Positions 17,615-26,596 of a DNA stretch of 64,000 nucleotides are shown here, piece after piece. The stretch comes from Thiomicrorhabdus sp963677355 (lineage in GTDB: Bacteria > Pseudomonadota > Gammaproteobacteria > Thiomicrospirales > Thiomicrospiraceae): positions 1 to 64,000 of the forward strand of contig CAXXXQ010000001.1 of NCBI GenBank assembly GCA_963677355.2, given 5' to 3'. The first letter of the stretch is position 1; every line of letters starts with the position of its first letter. Below the pieces are notes generated by a model that did not search any database, was not told the origin of the DNA, and saw only the letters and a program-made list of their open reading frames with translations. The position numbers and the translations under genes are program-made.

Positions 17615-18355
17615 ATGCAAAAGAACATTGTGATTATCGGCGCGACTTCCGCGATTGCGCAAGCCACACTTCGACTCTATGCCGAACAGGGACATAACCT
17701 GTTTCTGGTCGCCCGTAATCAAGAAACCTTGCCTGCCATTGCCGAAGACGCCAAGGTTAGAGGCGCCAATGAGGTCTATGAATATGTGATCGATCTCGGC
17801 GATCACAGCCGTCATGCTGCAATGGTTGATTATCTGTACAGCAAAATGCCCAAGGTCGACATTGTGCTCTTCGCTCACGGCACCCTGCCTAATCAAGCTG
17901 AGTGCCAGCAAAGTGTTGAGCTGACCATGCAAGAGATCAATACCAATGCCTTGAGCAGCGTGGCGTTACTCACCTTGCTGGCTAACCGCTTTGAAGAACA
18001 GAAATTCGGAACCTTGGCCGTTATTACCAGTGTGGCCGGTGACCGTGGTCGCCAATCCAACTATGTTTACGGCAGTGCAAAAAGTCTGGTCTCCACCTTT
18101 CTGCAAGGCTTGCGTAACCGCCTATATGACAGCGGCGTCAATGTACTGGATATTAAACCGGGCTTTGTTGACACGCCAATGACCGCAGAATTCGATAAAG
18201 GGCCGCTATGGGCAAAACCCGAAGCCATTGCCAACAGCATTATCAAAGCAATTGCCAAAGGACGGCAAACCCTGTACACGCCTTGGTTCTGGTGGGGCAT
18301 TATGCTGATTATCCGCACTATTCCAGAAACCCTGTTCAAACGTCTCAAGCTGTAA
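17615..18355 (+). CDS. dprE2: Decaprenylphosphoryl-2-keto-ribose reductase homologue (DprE2)
   Basis: Short-chain dehydrogenase that reduces the 2-keto intermediate to the arabino epimer. It has the NAD(P)-binding GATSAIAQA near the N-terminus and the catalytic set Ser139, Tyr152 and Lys156 in SVAGDRGRQSNYVYGSAK. The hydrophobic C-terminus (YTPWFWWGIMLIIRTIPE) matches the membrane-associated tail of DprE2. It has a good AGGAATA ribosome site and lies 70 bases after dprE1; the two proteins are expected to act as a pair. Confidence 0.9.
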   Translation: MQKNIVIIGATSAIAQATLRLYAEQGHNLFLVARNQETLPAIAEDAKVRGANEVYEYVIDLGDHSRHAAMVDYLYSKMPKVDIVLFAHGTLPNQAECQQSVELTMQEINTNALSSVALLTLLANRFEEQKFGTLAVITSVAGDRGRQSNYVYGSAKSLVSTFLQGLRNRLYDSGVNVLDIKPGFVDTPMTAEFDKGPLWAKPEAIANSIIKAIAKGRQTLYTPWFWWGIMLIIRTIPETLFKRLKL

Positions 18356-18361
18356 TTATCT

Positions 18362-19687
18362 GTGAGCCGTCTCAACCCGATTACTCTGCTATTGCGTTTC
18401 GGTCAATGGCTGTTAAAGCCGATCGATATCGCCGCAGAGATTATCCATCAACCCAATAAAGCCTTTCTGGAAGTCGATTTCCTCAAAGGCTTGAGCGTCT
18501 TGATGGTGATTCTGTTCCATATCTTTTTCGCGGTGTTTTTTCTATTCAAGAAGGAACCCGAAAAGCTCAACGAGTTTATCAACAGCATTCCCGCCTGGAT
18601 GAGCATCATTCTCGGTTTCGATAAAGCGGTAGATATCTTTTTCATGCTCAGTAGCTTCCTTTTGAGCTATGCCCTGTTGAAAGTTTGGGATAAAAAACAG
18701 AATATCCATATTCGCCGTTTTTACCTGCACCGTTTCTTCCGTATCTACCCGCTGTTTCTGGTCGCCCTATTACTGTACGGGCTGGGCGATATCGAGAAAT
18801 TATTCAAAGAAGGCTGGTACAGCCTGCTATTTGTGGAAAACATCTTCAGCAAAGGCATTATTCCTGTGCAGTGGAGCCTGTCGATCGAGATGCAGTTTTA
18901 CCTGATTATGCCGTTCATGCTGCTGGTACTGGCTAAGAGCCGTCGCCCCCTGCTCTGGTTGACGGTCTGGATTTTGGCCTCCATCGGACTGCGCTTTTAT
19001 CTGGCTTGGCAGACCCCGCTGATCTACCAGACCCACTGGTATGACTTCATGAATTCGGCACAGGGTAAAATCTACATGGATACCATGTACTACATCATTG
19101 AAAGCCGAATCACGCCGCTGCTTTTCGGCATGCTGTGGGCGGTTTTGCTGTGGAAATATTCCAAACCTTTTCTGCAGGCTAACCGCTGGCAAACGGCGCT
19201 GGTCTGGGCAATCTGTTTGACCTTAATTTACTGGAGCATGCGCTTTCCGGTTTACTATCAGGATTCCAGCTACTATACAAACTTCAACGAAAATCTGAAC
19301 CTGTTCATGGTCACCATGCACCGTATTATTTTCAGCGCAGCGATTCTTGTTTTGGTGTTACTCTCTTATTATCAAATCAAAGAAGCAAACAGTTTATTCA
19401 GCAGCTGCAAACAGAACATTCTAGGTTGGAAAATTTGGCGTCTGCTCTCCGAAGTGGCCTACCCGATGTACTTTTTTCACTTCCCGTTTATCGTCCTCGC
19501 CTGGGTCATCACCTTGGGTACAGTCGATGTCAAAAGCATCACTAGCATTCCGCTCTATTACGTTCCAATAGCCTATCTGCTAGCAGTTCTATTCACCCTC
19601 TACCTGTCACTGTGGCTCAACCATGCCGTCGAAGCAAGATTCATTAAGATGGGAAAAAAATTGGAGCAGCGTTGGTTTGCCAACTAA
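18362..19687 (+). CDS. Acyltransferase 3 family membrane protein
   Basis: A 441-residue polytopic protein of the OafA/acyltransferase_3 family: EVDFLKGLSVLMVILFHIFF near residue 38, the FDKAVDIFFMLSSFLLSYAL block and RRFYLHRFFRIYPLFLVAL with the basic motif. It starts with GTG six bases after dprE2. Such enzymes add O-acyl groups to surface sugars; being in the arabinose operon, it may modify the glycan made by this locus or export an acyl group. Substrate unknown. Confidence 0.82.
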   Translation: MSRLNPITLLLRFGQWLLKPIDIAAEIIHQPNKAFLEVDFLKGLSVLMVILFHIFFAVFFLFKKEPEKLNEFINSIPAWMSIILGFDKAVDIFFMLSSFLLSYALLKVWDKKQNIHIRRFYLHRFFRIYPLFLVALLLYGLGDIEKLFKEGWYSLLFVENIFSKGIIPVQWSLSIEMQFYLIMPFMLLVLAKSRRPLLWLTVWILASIGLRFYLAWQTPLIYQTHWYDFMNSAQGKIYMDTMYYIIESRITPLLFGMLWAVLLWKYSKPFLQANRWQTALVWAICLTLIYWSMRFPVYYQDSSYYTNFNENLNLFMVTMHRIIFSAAILVLVLLSYYQIKEANSLFSSCKQNILGWKIWRLLSEVAYPMYFFHFPFIVLAWVITLGTVDVKSITSIPLYYVPIAYLLAVLFTLYLSLWLNHAVEARFIKMGKKLEQRWFAN

Positions 19688-19735
19688 GTGATAAACAAGA
19701 AAAAACCAACAAAAACAGCCTTGGGAATTACAGCT

Positions 19736-20089
19736 TTAACTCTTGAATACCACTAGTTTAGACCAGAGAAAACCAACGACCAAACTGATAAACGAGAACA
19801 GGACCAGCGTAATAATCGGGTGTAGGGCTAAGCTGTCCCCCATATAGCCGACTGCTAGACTGATGGAAGCCATACCAAACATAAACGCCAGATAGCGTCC
19901 AAAATGCAGCTTTGCCTCAAAGGTGATTTTGGAATTGACGATGAACGAAAACAGCGATGCCGCTAAAAAACCTGCCAAGTTGGCACTGGCCTGAGAAAAC
20001 TCAAGCCAGTAGAGAAGCGCAAACACAACCCAGTGTATGCCGGTATTGAATACACCGATTAAGGTATAAAGACTAAACTGCTTTTTCAT
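19736..20089 (-). CDS. GtrA-family membrane protein (second copy)
   Basis: A 117-residue GtrA-like protein with four membrane segments, YTLIGVFNTGIHWVVFALLY at the start and the typical FIVNSKITFEAK and WSKLVVFKS ends. It is last in a leftward group after a GtrB-like transferase and an ArnT-like transferase, the order of the three-part systems that glucosylate O-antigen or lipid A. It would present the polyprenyl-linked sugar on the periplasmic side. Confidence 0.85.
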   Translation of the reverse strand: MKKQFSLYTLIGVFNTGIHWVVFALLYWLEFSQASANLAGFLAASLFSFIVNSKITFEAKLHFGRYLAFMFGMASISLAVGYMGDSLALHPIITLVLFSFISLVVGFLWSKLVVFKS

Positions 20090-20180
20090 AAAAATTAACT
20101 TTAGATGGCTTCGTCACGAGATGGATAATAGAGCGAAGAAAACAGCATATGCAGCCCGCTAGACGCTCGTGAAGTGTCAT

Positions 20181-21179
20181 CTAATACTCTTTTTCAACTA
20201 TATAGAGCGGTCGCCCTTTGCTTTCCATATAGATGCGGCCGATATACTCGCCCAAAACACCGAGCACAATCAGCTGGGTACTGCCCAGGAAGATAATTGC
20301 GGTAAACAGTGAAGCGTAACCCGGCAAATCGGCACCATAGATCAAAGTTTTCAAAACGATCCAAGAACCGTAGAAGATCGACAAAAACCAGGCAATCACG
20401 CCAACATACAACCAAACGCGTAACGGAGCGGTCGAAAAACTGGTAATGCCCTCTAGCGCCAGATTCCAGAGCTTCCAGGCGTTAAAGCTGGCTTCGCCGG
20501 CGGCGCGTTCTTCACGCTGATACTCGATGGTCATGGTTTTAAAGCCGACCCAGGAAAAGATGCCCTTCATAAAACGCTGAGTCTCGCCCATGGTTTTAAT
20601 CGCTTCAATACAGCGTCGGGAAATCAGCCTGAAATCACCGACATTTTCCGGAATTTTATTGGAGGAGATCTTGTTGTTCAGGCGATAGAAGATATTGGCA
20701 CTCCAGCGTTTCATAAAGGTATCTTTACTGCGGTCCGCTCTTTTTGCCAACACTACATCAACCTCATTATCCTGCCAAACTTTGACCATCTCAGTGATCA
20801 AATTTGGCGGATCCTGTAAATCAACGTCAATCGGAATCACGGCGCGGCCATTGGCAAAATCAATTCCGGCGGTCAATGCCGCTTCTTTGCCGAAGTTTCT
20901 TGAGAAGTTCAAAATACGAATTTCCGGCACACCATGCTTGCTCTCTTTGAGCACCTCCAAGGTATTGTCCGAGCTACCGTCATTGATGAAAACCAGTTCA
21001 TAGGTCATCTTCAAGGCTTCAAGAATTGGTAAAACCTCGGCTAGAAAGACCGGAATTGCTTCCTGCTCGTTATAACAGGGAACAACCAGAGACAGATCGA
21101 CACTGCAGTCATGCTCCGCGACCAGCTCTTCCAATAAATGCCCACGGATATTCATACCATTCACTCTCTGGGTTCTCAC
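20181..21179 (-). CDS. GtrB-like polyprenyl-phosphate glycosyltransferase (GT2)
   Basis: A GT2-family enzyme of 332 residues that links a nucleotide sugar to undecaprenyl phosphate. It shows SLVVPCYNEQEAIPVF, VFINDGSSDNT, NFSRNFGKEAALTAGI, the DVDLQDPP motif and two C-terminal membrane segments. The first codon is GTG at 21179, three bases after the upstream stop; an ATG at 21155 also gives a complete domain. It sits between the ArnT-like and GtrA-like genes. Confidence 0.9.
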   Translation of the reverse strand: MRTQRVNGMNIRGHLLEELVAEHDCSVDLSLVVPCYNEQEAIPVFLAEVLPILEALKMTYELVFINDGSSDNTLEVLKESKHGVPEIRILNFSRNFGKEAALTAGIDFANGRAVIPIDVDLQDPPNLITEMVKVWQDNEVDVVLAKRADRSKDTFMKRWSANIFYRLNNKISSNKIPENVGDFRLISRRCIEAIKTMGETQRFMKGIFSWVGFKTMTIEYQREERAAGEASFNAWKLWNLALEGITSFSTAPLRVWLYVGVIAWFLSIFYGSWIVLKTLIYGADLPGYASLFTAIIFLGSTQLIVLGVLGEYIGRIYMESKGRPLYIVEKEY

Positions 21180-21182
21180 AGT

Positions 21183-22784
21183 CTATTCCTCGATAATTTT
21201 AGCTACCGCTACACCACGATTAATATACAGCCATTCCACTTTGCTGAAACGCTTTTCCAGTTCATGTTTCTTACCGAATGCAATCTCCTCCGCTTCCGGT
21301 GTTCTCATCGGGGTGAATTGCTGAGCTTCAATATTGAAGCTCGGCATCTCGATACAACAGGTGACTACTTGCAGATTATGCTCTTTTACATAGTGCGCTG
21401 CGCCAATAATCGGCGTCTGCTGCAGGTTCACCGCATAAGCAAACAAAGCATAAGTAAAGGTCAGAGCGGAAATCACCCCGGCCAGAAAAAGTTTAACGGT
21501 CTTATCCCACTTCACCAGCATCAACAGCAGACCAATCAGCAACATGGCTCCTGCCCATATATAGTAGAAATCCGGCAGGTATAACGATGCCTCATGCAAA
21601 GTGGCATAGTGATACGGATCTTTTTCATCCTTGGCGGCAAATTCAATCAATTGCGGTAACGCGATCAACAACGCGGCGAAACCGACCAAGGTCGCTCCAA
21701 GTCCCCATCTAATCTGCATTGTTTTGAAGTAGTAAGCCAGCATAATCAATACCGGCGGAACCCCGTACATCAGATAATGTGGCAGTTTAGTCGCGGCAAT
21801 GGTGAAGAAGATCAATACCAGCAAAAACCAGATCAGCAGCATGCGCTGTGGACTTGGCTGCTTGCTATCTTTGAACCAAGGCATTATCGATTTGAATAGC
21901 AGCGGCAGAAACGGCAAGGTTAGAAACATCAAATCAAACACATAATAGAGCACACTGCCGTTATGCGATTCCATCGCGTTCATAAAACGGCCAACATTGT
22001 GTACACCAAAGAACTCGTCAATAAACTTTTGACCGAACAGATAGACTTGCAGCAGATACCAAGGCGTCACTACCACCAGCAATAATAACCAACCTTTCCA
22101 GAAAAAAATGGTTTTGCCCAAGGTTCTCCAGTTTCGTTCCAATAACAAATAAAAAAAGATACTGCCGGCTACGACAACTAAAGCCACCGGTCCTTTGGCC
22201 AGAATTCCAAAACCTGTCCACACAAAAGCCCACATCAACACTTTGTCTTCACCGCCACGAATAAAGTCATAAGCTTTGTAGATACCTAAAGAGATAAACA
22301 GAATCAGCCAAGCATCCGGAATGGCGGCTTTAAATGAGATCAGGGCACCGACCGCAAACAGGCTAATCCAGATAAACAGCCAAGCGGTTTCAATATCGAA
22401 ATAGCGTTTTACAAAACGGTAGCTGGCCAGCAGCCACAGTGAGTAGGCTATCAACGATGGAAAACGGTAGGAAAAACGCTCTTCGCCAAACAAAACCAAG
22501 CCGATAGATTGCGTCCAGTACATCAACGCCGGTTTGTGGAAAAACGGTTCGCCATTCAACATGGTCGTCAACCAGTTACCATTAATGACCATTTCCCGGG
22601 AAACGGCAGCATAAGCGCCTTCATCCATATCAATCAGCGGGTAGTAATAGGCCGGAAAAACATAGAGCACAAGCAAAGCCAGCAAAACCAACAGAATTTG
22701 CTTAAGCGTCAATGAATCATTGCTCACAGATAAAAGCCCGGACAGCTGCATTGCCGGTGCCTGGTTGGGATTTGAACGGGTCAC
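21183..22784 (-). CDS. ArnT-like membrane glycosyltransferase (GT83)
   Basis: A 533-residue protein with about 12 membrane segments and the first-loop signature YYPLIDMDEGAYAAVSREM followed by LNGEPFFHKPALMYW, characteristic of ArnT-like transferases. It would move a sugar from a polyprenyl phosphate to a surface acceptor such as lipid A, O-antigen or a protein. Start of a three-gene module with GtrB- and GtrA-like genes. A later ATG at 22751 would drop 11 residues. Confidence 0.85.
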   Translation of the reverse strand: MTRSNPNQAPAMQLSGLLSVSNDSLTLKQILLVLLALLVLYVFPAYYYPLIDMDEGAYAAVSREMVINGNWLTTMLNGEPFFHKPALMYWTQSIGLVLFGEERFSYRFPSLIAYSLWLLASYRFVKRYFDIETAWLFIWISLFAVGALISFKAAIPDAWLILFISLGIYKAYDFIRGGEDKVLMWAFVWTGFGILAKGPVALVVVAGSIFFYLLLERNWRTLGKTIFFWKGWLLLLVVVTPWYLLQVYLFGQKFIDEFFGVHNVGRFMNAMESHNGSVLYYVFDLMFLTLPFLPLLFKSIMPWFKDSKQPSPQRMLLIWFLLVLIFFTIAATKLPHYLMYGVPPVLIMLAYYFKTMQIRWGLGATLVGFAALLIALPQLIEFAAKDEKDPYHYATLHEASLYLPDFYYIWAGAMLLIGLLLMLVKWDKTVKLFLAGVISALTFTYALFAYAVNLQQTPIIGAAHYVKEHNLQVVTCCIEMPSFNIEAQQFTPMRTPEAEEIAFGKKHELEKRFSKVEWLYINRGVAVAKIIEE

Positions 22785-22836
22785 AGACGAACCTTATATT
22801 TCCATCATGATTAATTTGTTTGCCTATTATACATAT

Positions 22837-23454
22837 TTACACTTTTCTAAATGCCAGCTGTTGCTGTTGCATACATTCAAAGGCATCCAGAGCCGGTTGG
22901 AACTTGTCTGCATCATTTTCAATTTGGGCAAACAGTTCTACCAGCGCCTCAATGGTCGACAGCGATTGTGCGTCTTTCTGTTTGCGCACTTTGTAGTCCG
23001 AAGGATTGCCCGGAGCCAGCTCCACCCTATCCAAAGCGCGAAGCTCTGGATTGAGTTGCATCATCTTATAGGTTTTGCGCCAAGTGCCATCCAATACCAA
23101 GATCTTGCACTCCCTTCCGGCTTGCAGATCTTGGCGAACTTCATCTATCGAATAAGCCTGATACGACTCTGGCTGCCCTTCTATTTTTGGATACAACAAA
23201 CGCACCGGCACGCCGTCAGTCAACCAGGCTCTGAGCTCAGGTAATTCCGTCAGACTCTCGCCCACCCAAAGTTGGCAATGTTGAAAAGCCAACTCTGCAA
23301 TAATGGCGGTGCCTTTGACCTGCTGCGTTTCGGTTGGATGCTGCAAAATCCCCAATTCAATCCGATTATCTATCGGGCTAATAAAGTCACAGATACAGAC
23401 TTTTTGCGCTCGCCGGCATTGTGGGCAGATCACTCGTGACATCACTGGTTCCAT
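22837..23454 (-). CDS. tapT: tRNA-uridine aminocarboxypropyltransferase (DTW domain)
   Basis: A 205-residue DTW-domain protein, the family that forms acp3U at position 47 of tRNA. It has a Cys cluster near the N-terminus (CPQCRRAQKVCIC), the LQHPTE block, the name-giving LDGTWRKTYKMM and SLSTIEA near the end. An in-frame ATG at 23442 gives the alternative start MSRVICPQC. It is upstream of and parallel to the ArnT-like gene, with a 52-base gap. Confidence 0.87.
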   Translation of the reverse strand: MEPVMSRVICPQCRRAQKVCICDFISPIDNRIELGILQHPTETQQVKGTAIIAELAFQHCQLWVGESLTELPELRAWLTDGVPVRLLYPKIEGQPESYQAYSIDEVRQDLQAGRECKILVLDGTWRKTYKMMQLNPELRALDRVELAPGNPSDYKVRKQKDAQSLSTIEALVELFAQIENDADKFQPALDAFECMQQQQLAFRKV

Positions 23455-23558
23455 TCAATTTATATACACAGGATTGGTTGCGCCTATAATACAAGACAGC
23501 ACAACGAAACCCCACCACTAAACCGAACAATTTAGCAAACGGGCTAATCAGATAAACC

Positions 23559-23993
23559 ATGCAAAAATACCGTTTCAAACAAGTCGAAGTTGACGATCTG
23601 CCGCGTTTCAATCATTTCCTGAAACAGCACGGTGAAGCCAAAGCGGGACGAGGTGACCGGAGTTTCTGGCTGGAAAACAACCAAACCATTATCGCCGCCG
23701 CTAGACTGGTGAACACGGAGCTTGAAAACGTCTTTTGGCTGAGAGGGGTATTTGTCATCGAGTCATGTCGTCACCAAGGTGTCGGCAGCGAGCTAATCCG
23801 CGCCGTACACAATACCCTGAATTCGAGCGAGCAAATTTTTGCTTTTCCGCTTGCTCATTTGGAGACTTTCTATGCGAATCTCGGCTATCGCCACATCCAT
23901 GCGAATGCCTTACCCGTTGGTTTACAAGCACGCTACTCAAAAGCGGATGCACAAAATAAAGGCTGGCTGTGCATGGCATATGGCGCAGAGTAG
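23559..23993 (+). CDS. GNAT-family N-acetyltransferase
   Basis: A 144-residue single-domain GNAT protein. The acetyl-CoA-binding motif A region is VFVIESCRHQGVGSELIRAV, where RHQGVGS matches the R/QxxGxG/A loop, and a C-terminal ETFYANLGYRH fits motif B. The substrate cannot be inferred. It stands alone, divergent from tapT and convergent with the following protease gene. Confidence 0.85.
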   Translation: MQKYRFKQVEVDDLPRFNHFLKQHGEAKAGRGDRSFWLENNQTIIAAARLVNTELENVFWLRGVFVIESCRHQGVGSELIRAVHNTLNSSEQIFAFPLAHLETFYANLGYRHIHANALPVGLQARYSKADAQNKGWLCMAYGAE

Positions 23994-24071
23994 TTAAGCA
24001 TCAAAGAGGTTCAAAATAGTCTAAATTTGGCCGACTCTCAATGGCAAGGAGTGTTAAAAAAACCGATCGAG

Positions 24072-24614
24072 CTAGAACTTACCACGGCATTTGTCGATAT
24101 CCGAAAGATGCGTTTGACTAACATCAATCAAAAAACCACCTAAAGCCGAGCGCCCTAGCAGCAGCGCTTTACTGAAATGCGAACGATCAACCAAGTTCAT
24201 TGCCACTTCCCTGACCACGCCATCAAGACAGATTTTGAGTTTGATCACCGCTCTTTCCTGTACGCCACCATCCTTGGTTTTGATCTTAGCAACTCTTACC
24301 ACGGGTTGAGTCTCTATCAAACCCTTAACCGTAGTGAAACTCACATAACGTAACCCTTCAATATCCTCGTAATGTATTTGCGTTGCATGTAACGAGCTAT
24401 GATCGGCACCACTATCGATTTTAGCTTCCAGCACAAATTCATTAGCAGAGCTCGCCTGCAATAAAACCGGCTCCAGCCAGCCTATTTTATGACCGGCTAG
24501 ACTCTGTATAGAAATCAGCGCTAAACATGCGCCGAGATAAAAAATAATGGCTGGCTTGATTGATTCGAATCGGAGTAACGCAAAGATTTTATACATAGAA
24601 ATTTTGCTTTCCAT
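24072..24614 (-). CDS. Retropepsin-like aspartic protease (RimB/ATP-dependent zinc protease family)
   Basis: An N-terminal hydrophobic segment (about residues 18-37) anchors or exports this 180-residue protein. The domain begins IGWLEPV and has the retropepsin active-site motif in EAKIDSGADHSSLHA, followed by RAVIKLKICLDG, LVDRSHF and LLLGRSALGGFLIDVS, as in the family long annotated as ATP-dependent zinc proteases beside RimK. No rimK gene is present in this window. The first two ATGs (24614, 24596) are both possible. Confidence 0.82.
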   Translation of the reverse strand: MESKISMYKIFALLRFESIKPAIIFYLGACLALISIQSLAGHKIGWLEPVLLQASSANEFVLEAKIDSGADHSSLHATQIHYEDIEGLRYVSFTTVKGLIETQPVVRVAKIKTKDGGVQERAVIKLKICLDGVVREVAMNLVDRSHFSKALLLGRSALGGFLIDVSQTHLSDIDKCRGKF

Positions 24615-24677
24615 AAGATAATTTAAAAACCCTACTTTCTATGCTTTACATATCCAAAGTGATTTTGACGGGGCAAT

Positions 24678-24720
24678 AAAAAAGCCCACTTCTCTCGCAC
24701 AACAAGAGCAACAGGCTTTT
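24678..24720 (-). terminator. Terminator downstream of dsbC
   Basis: On the minus strand AAAAGCC and GGCTTTTTT form the base of an interrupted stem with an inner pairing of TCT with AGA, ending in a T run, about 30 bases after the dsbC stop codon. The centre is poorly paired, so efficiency is uncertain. Confidence 0.6.
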
Positions 24721-24751
24721 CATTTTATCAACAAAGAGTACTTAAGCGTGT

Positions 24752-25486
24752 TTAGGACTCTTTCAGCATCTTGATAATTTCTTGTGCCGGCGCATAACCC
24801 GGTACCATATTTCCGTTATCGAAAATAATGTTCGGCGTTCCGTTCACACCAAATATCTGCGCTTGCATCATATGGTTACGCACCGGATTTTCACAACTTT
24901 TCGCTTCCGGCGACATTCCCTTCATCGCATCGTCCATCATCTTGGCACGATCTGCCGAACACCAGATCGAAACCGCTTTATTATAGGATGGCGAATTCAG
25001 TCCGGCACGAGGGTAGCCAATATATCTCACAGTTACCCCGGCTTTATTCAAGGCCGGAATCTCTTTATGCAATTTTTTGCAATACGGGCAGTCAATATCG
25101 GTAAATACGGTAATGGTATGCTTCTCATCCTTGGCTGGATACAGAATCATGCTGGATTCCGGGATTTTGCTCAGCATGCTTTTTCTGGTCTCGGCCTGCA
25201 CCGAACGTGTCAGGTTTTTATCATTCGCCAGATCGATCATATTGCCGTTCATTAAATAATTGCCGTCCGCCGACATATAGACAACCGTTAAACCTAGTTG
25301 CACCTGATAAAGACCGGGAATTTTAGTTTCGCTAATTTTAGCTTGGCCAGCATCAGCGCCGACCAACTGCTGAACACGCTGTTCAACTTTAGAAATATCA
25401 CCAGCGGCGTTAACCGGCTGCAGCACAGCTAGACCGACTAAGCCAGAAGCGATAGAAATTCCGATTTTCTTATATAGATTTGTCAT
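24752..25486 (-). CDS. dsbC: Periplasmic disulfide isomerase DsbC
   Basis: A signal peptide (cleavage after about VNAAG, residue 29) and a 244-residue DsbC/DsbG layout: an N-terminal dimerisation domain (residues 30-95), a helical linker and a thioredoxin domain with FTDIDCPYCKKLH, active Cys133 and Cys136. The GTPNIIFDNG loop carries the cis-Pro. The order xerD-dsbC is the same as in E. coli and supports DsbC over DsbG. Confidence 0.93.
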   Translation of the reverse strand: MTNLYKKIGISIASGLVGLAVLQPVNAAGDISKVEQRVQQLVGADAGQAKISETKIPGLYQVQLGLTVVYMSADGNYLMNGNMIDLANDKNLTRSVQAETRKSMLSKIPESSMILYPAKDEKHTITVFTDIDCPYCKKLHKEIPALNKAGVTVRYIGYPRAGLNSPSYNKAVSIWCSADRAKMMDDAMKGMSPEAKSCENPVRNHMMQAQIFGVNGTPNIIFDNGNMVPGYAPAQEIIKMLKES

Positions 25487-25588
25487 ATTTAAACTAGCCC
25501 TAATGGATTTTAAGTGTTGACATCATACAGCAAGACAACGGGAAGATGATGAAGGAAATTTGAAGGCAGAGCCATTTATAGCGATGTT

Positions 25589-26512
25589 TCAACCGCGCGG
25601 GTGATGTTGTTGATGAAGTTGATGCAGGCGCTCTTTGGCGACATGAGTATAAATTTGGGTAGTGGAAAGGTCACTATGCCCTAGCAACAGCTGAACGGTT
25701 CGCAGATCCGCACCATGGTTAATCAGATGGGTAGCAAACGCATGGCGCAGAGTATGCGGCGATAAGTTGACATGAATGCCAGCATCGAATGCCAAATTCT
25801 TGATGCGATGCCATAAAGTCTGCCGAGTCATCGGCCGGCCAATTCTCGATACAAACAGAGTCGATACCCACTTCTTCTTGACTAGGCTCGGCCGTGCTTC
25901 ATTGATATATTTTTCAATCCACTCAATGGCCACCTCACCTATCGGTACAATCCGCTCTTTATTCCCTTTACCGGTTACCTGCACTAAACCGGCCGATAGG
26001 TTCACCTGCTCAAACGGCAAGTCAACCAGCTCGGAAACCCGAAGTCCACTAGCATACATCAGTTCCAGAATGGCGCGGTCGCGAATACCTAAGGGCGTAT
26101 ATTCATCCGGCGAATAGAGCAGTTTTTCCACCTGCTGTTCGGTAATGACTTTGGGAATACTTTTGGGCAGTTTAGGCGCTCTGACCAAAGCGGTCGGATC
26201 GACAGTAAAATAGTCGTTGCTGGATGCCCACTGATAAAATCTTTTCAGTGTGGAAAGCAGCCGGGCATTGGATTTTTCTTTACGCCCTTCCGACTGCAAA
26301 TGATAGAGAAAGTCCTCTATATCTTCCTGAACAGCTTTGTCGGCGGATGATTTATTAGACTCGATTAACCACTTCTGAAAAAGTTTCAAATCGCGTTGAT
26401 AAGCTGAAATAGTATTATCGCTTAAGCCTTCCGACAGCATCAGATAAGTTAAGAACTCATCCATTTTCGGGTGCAAAGTAACGATGACTTTAGAAGGTTT
26501 GTTGTTAGGCAT
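25589..26512 (-). CDS. xerD: Site-specific tyrosine recombinase XerD
   Basis: Acts with XerC at dif to resolve chromosome dimers. 307 residues: an N-terminal SAM-like core-binding domain (residues 14-100) and a catalytic domain with Arg158 (ASGLRVSEL), Lys182 (GKGNKER), His253/Arg256 (SPHTLRHAFATHL), His279 (LLGHSDLSTTQIYTH) and nucleophile Tyr288. It lies about 100 bases upstream of dsbC in the same orientation. Confidence 0.94.
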   Translation of the reverse strand: MPNNKPSKVIVTLHPKMDEFLTYLMLSEGLSDNTISAYQRDLKLFQKWLIESNKSSADKAVQEDIEDFLYHLQSEGRKEKSNARLLSTLKRFYQWASSNDYFTVDPTALVRAPKLPKSIPKVITEQQVEKLLYSPDEYTPLGIRDRAILELMYASGLRVSELVDLPFEQVNLSAGLVQVTGKGNKERIVPIGEVAIEWIEKYINEARPSLVKKKWVSTLFVSRIGRPMTRQTLWHRIKNLAFDAGIHVNLSPHTLRHAFATHLINHGADLRTVQLLLGHSDLSTTQIYTHVAKERLHQLHQQHHPRG

Positions 26513-26596
26513 GCTGCTCAGTATAGCCGACTCGATAAGACAGTGAAATCTCCGGCCGCATTAAATGAAAACGATTCAGGGTAACGTATTCCCTCT

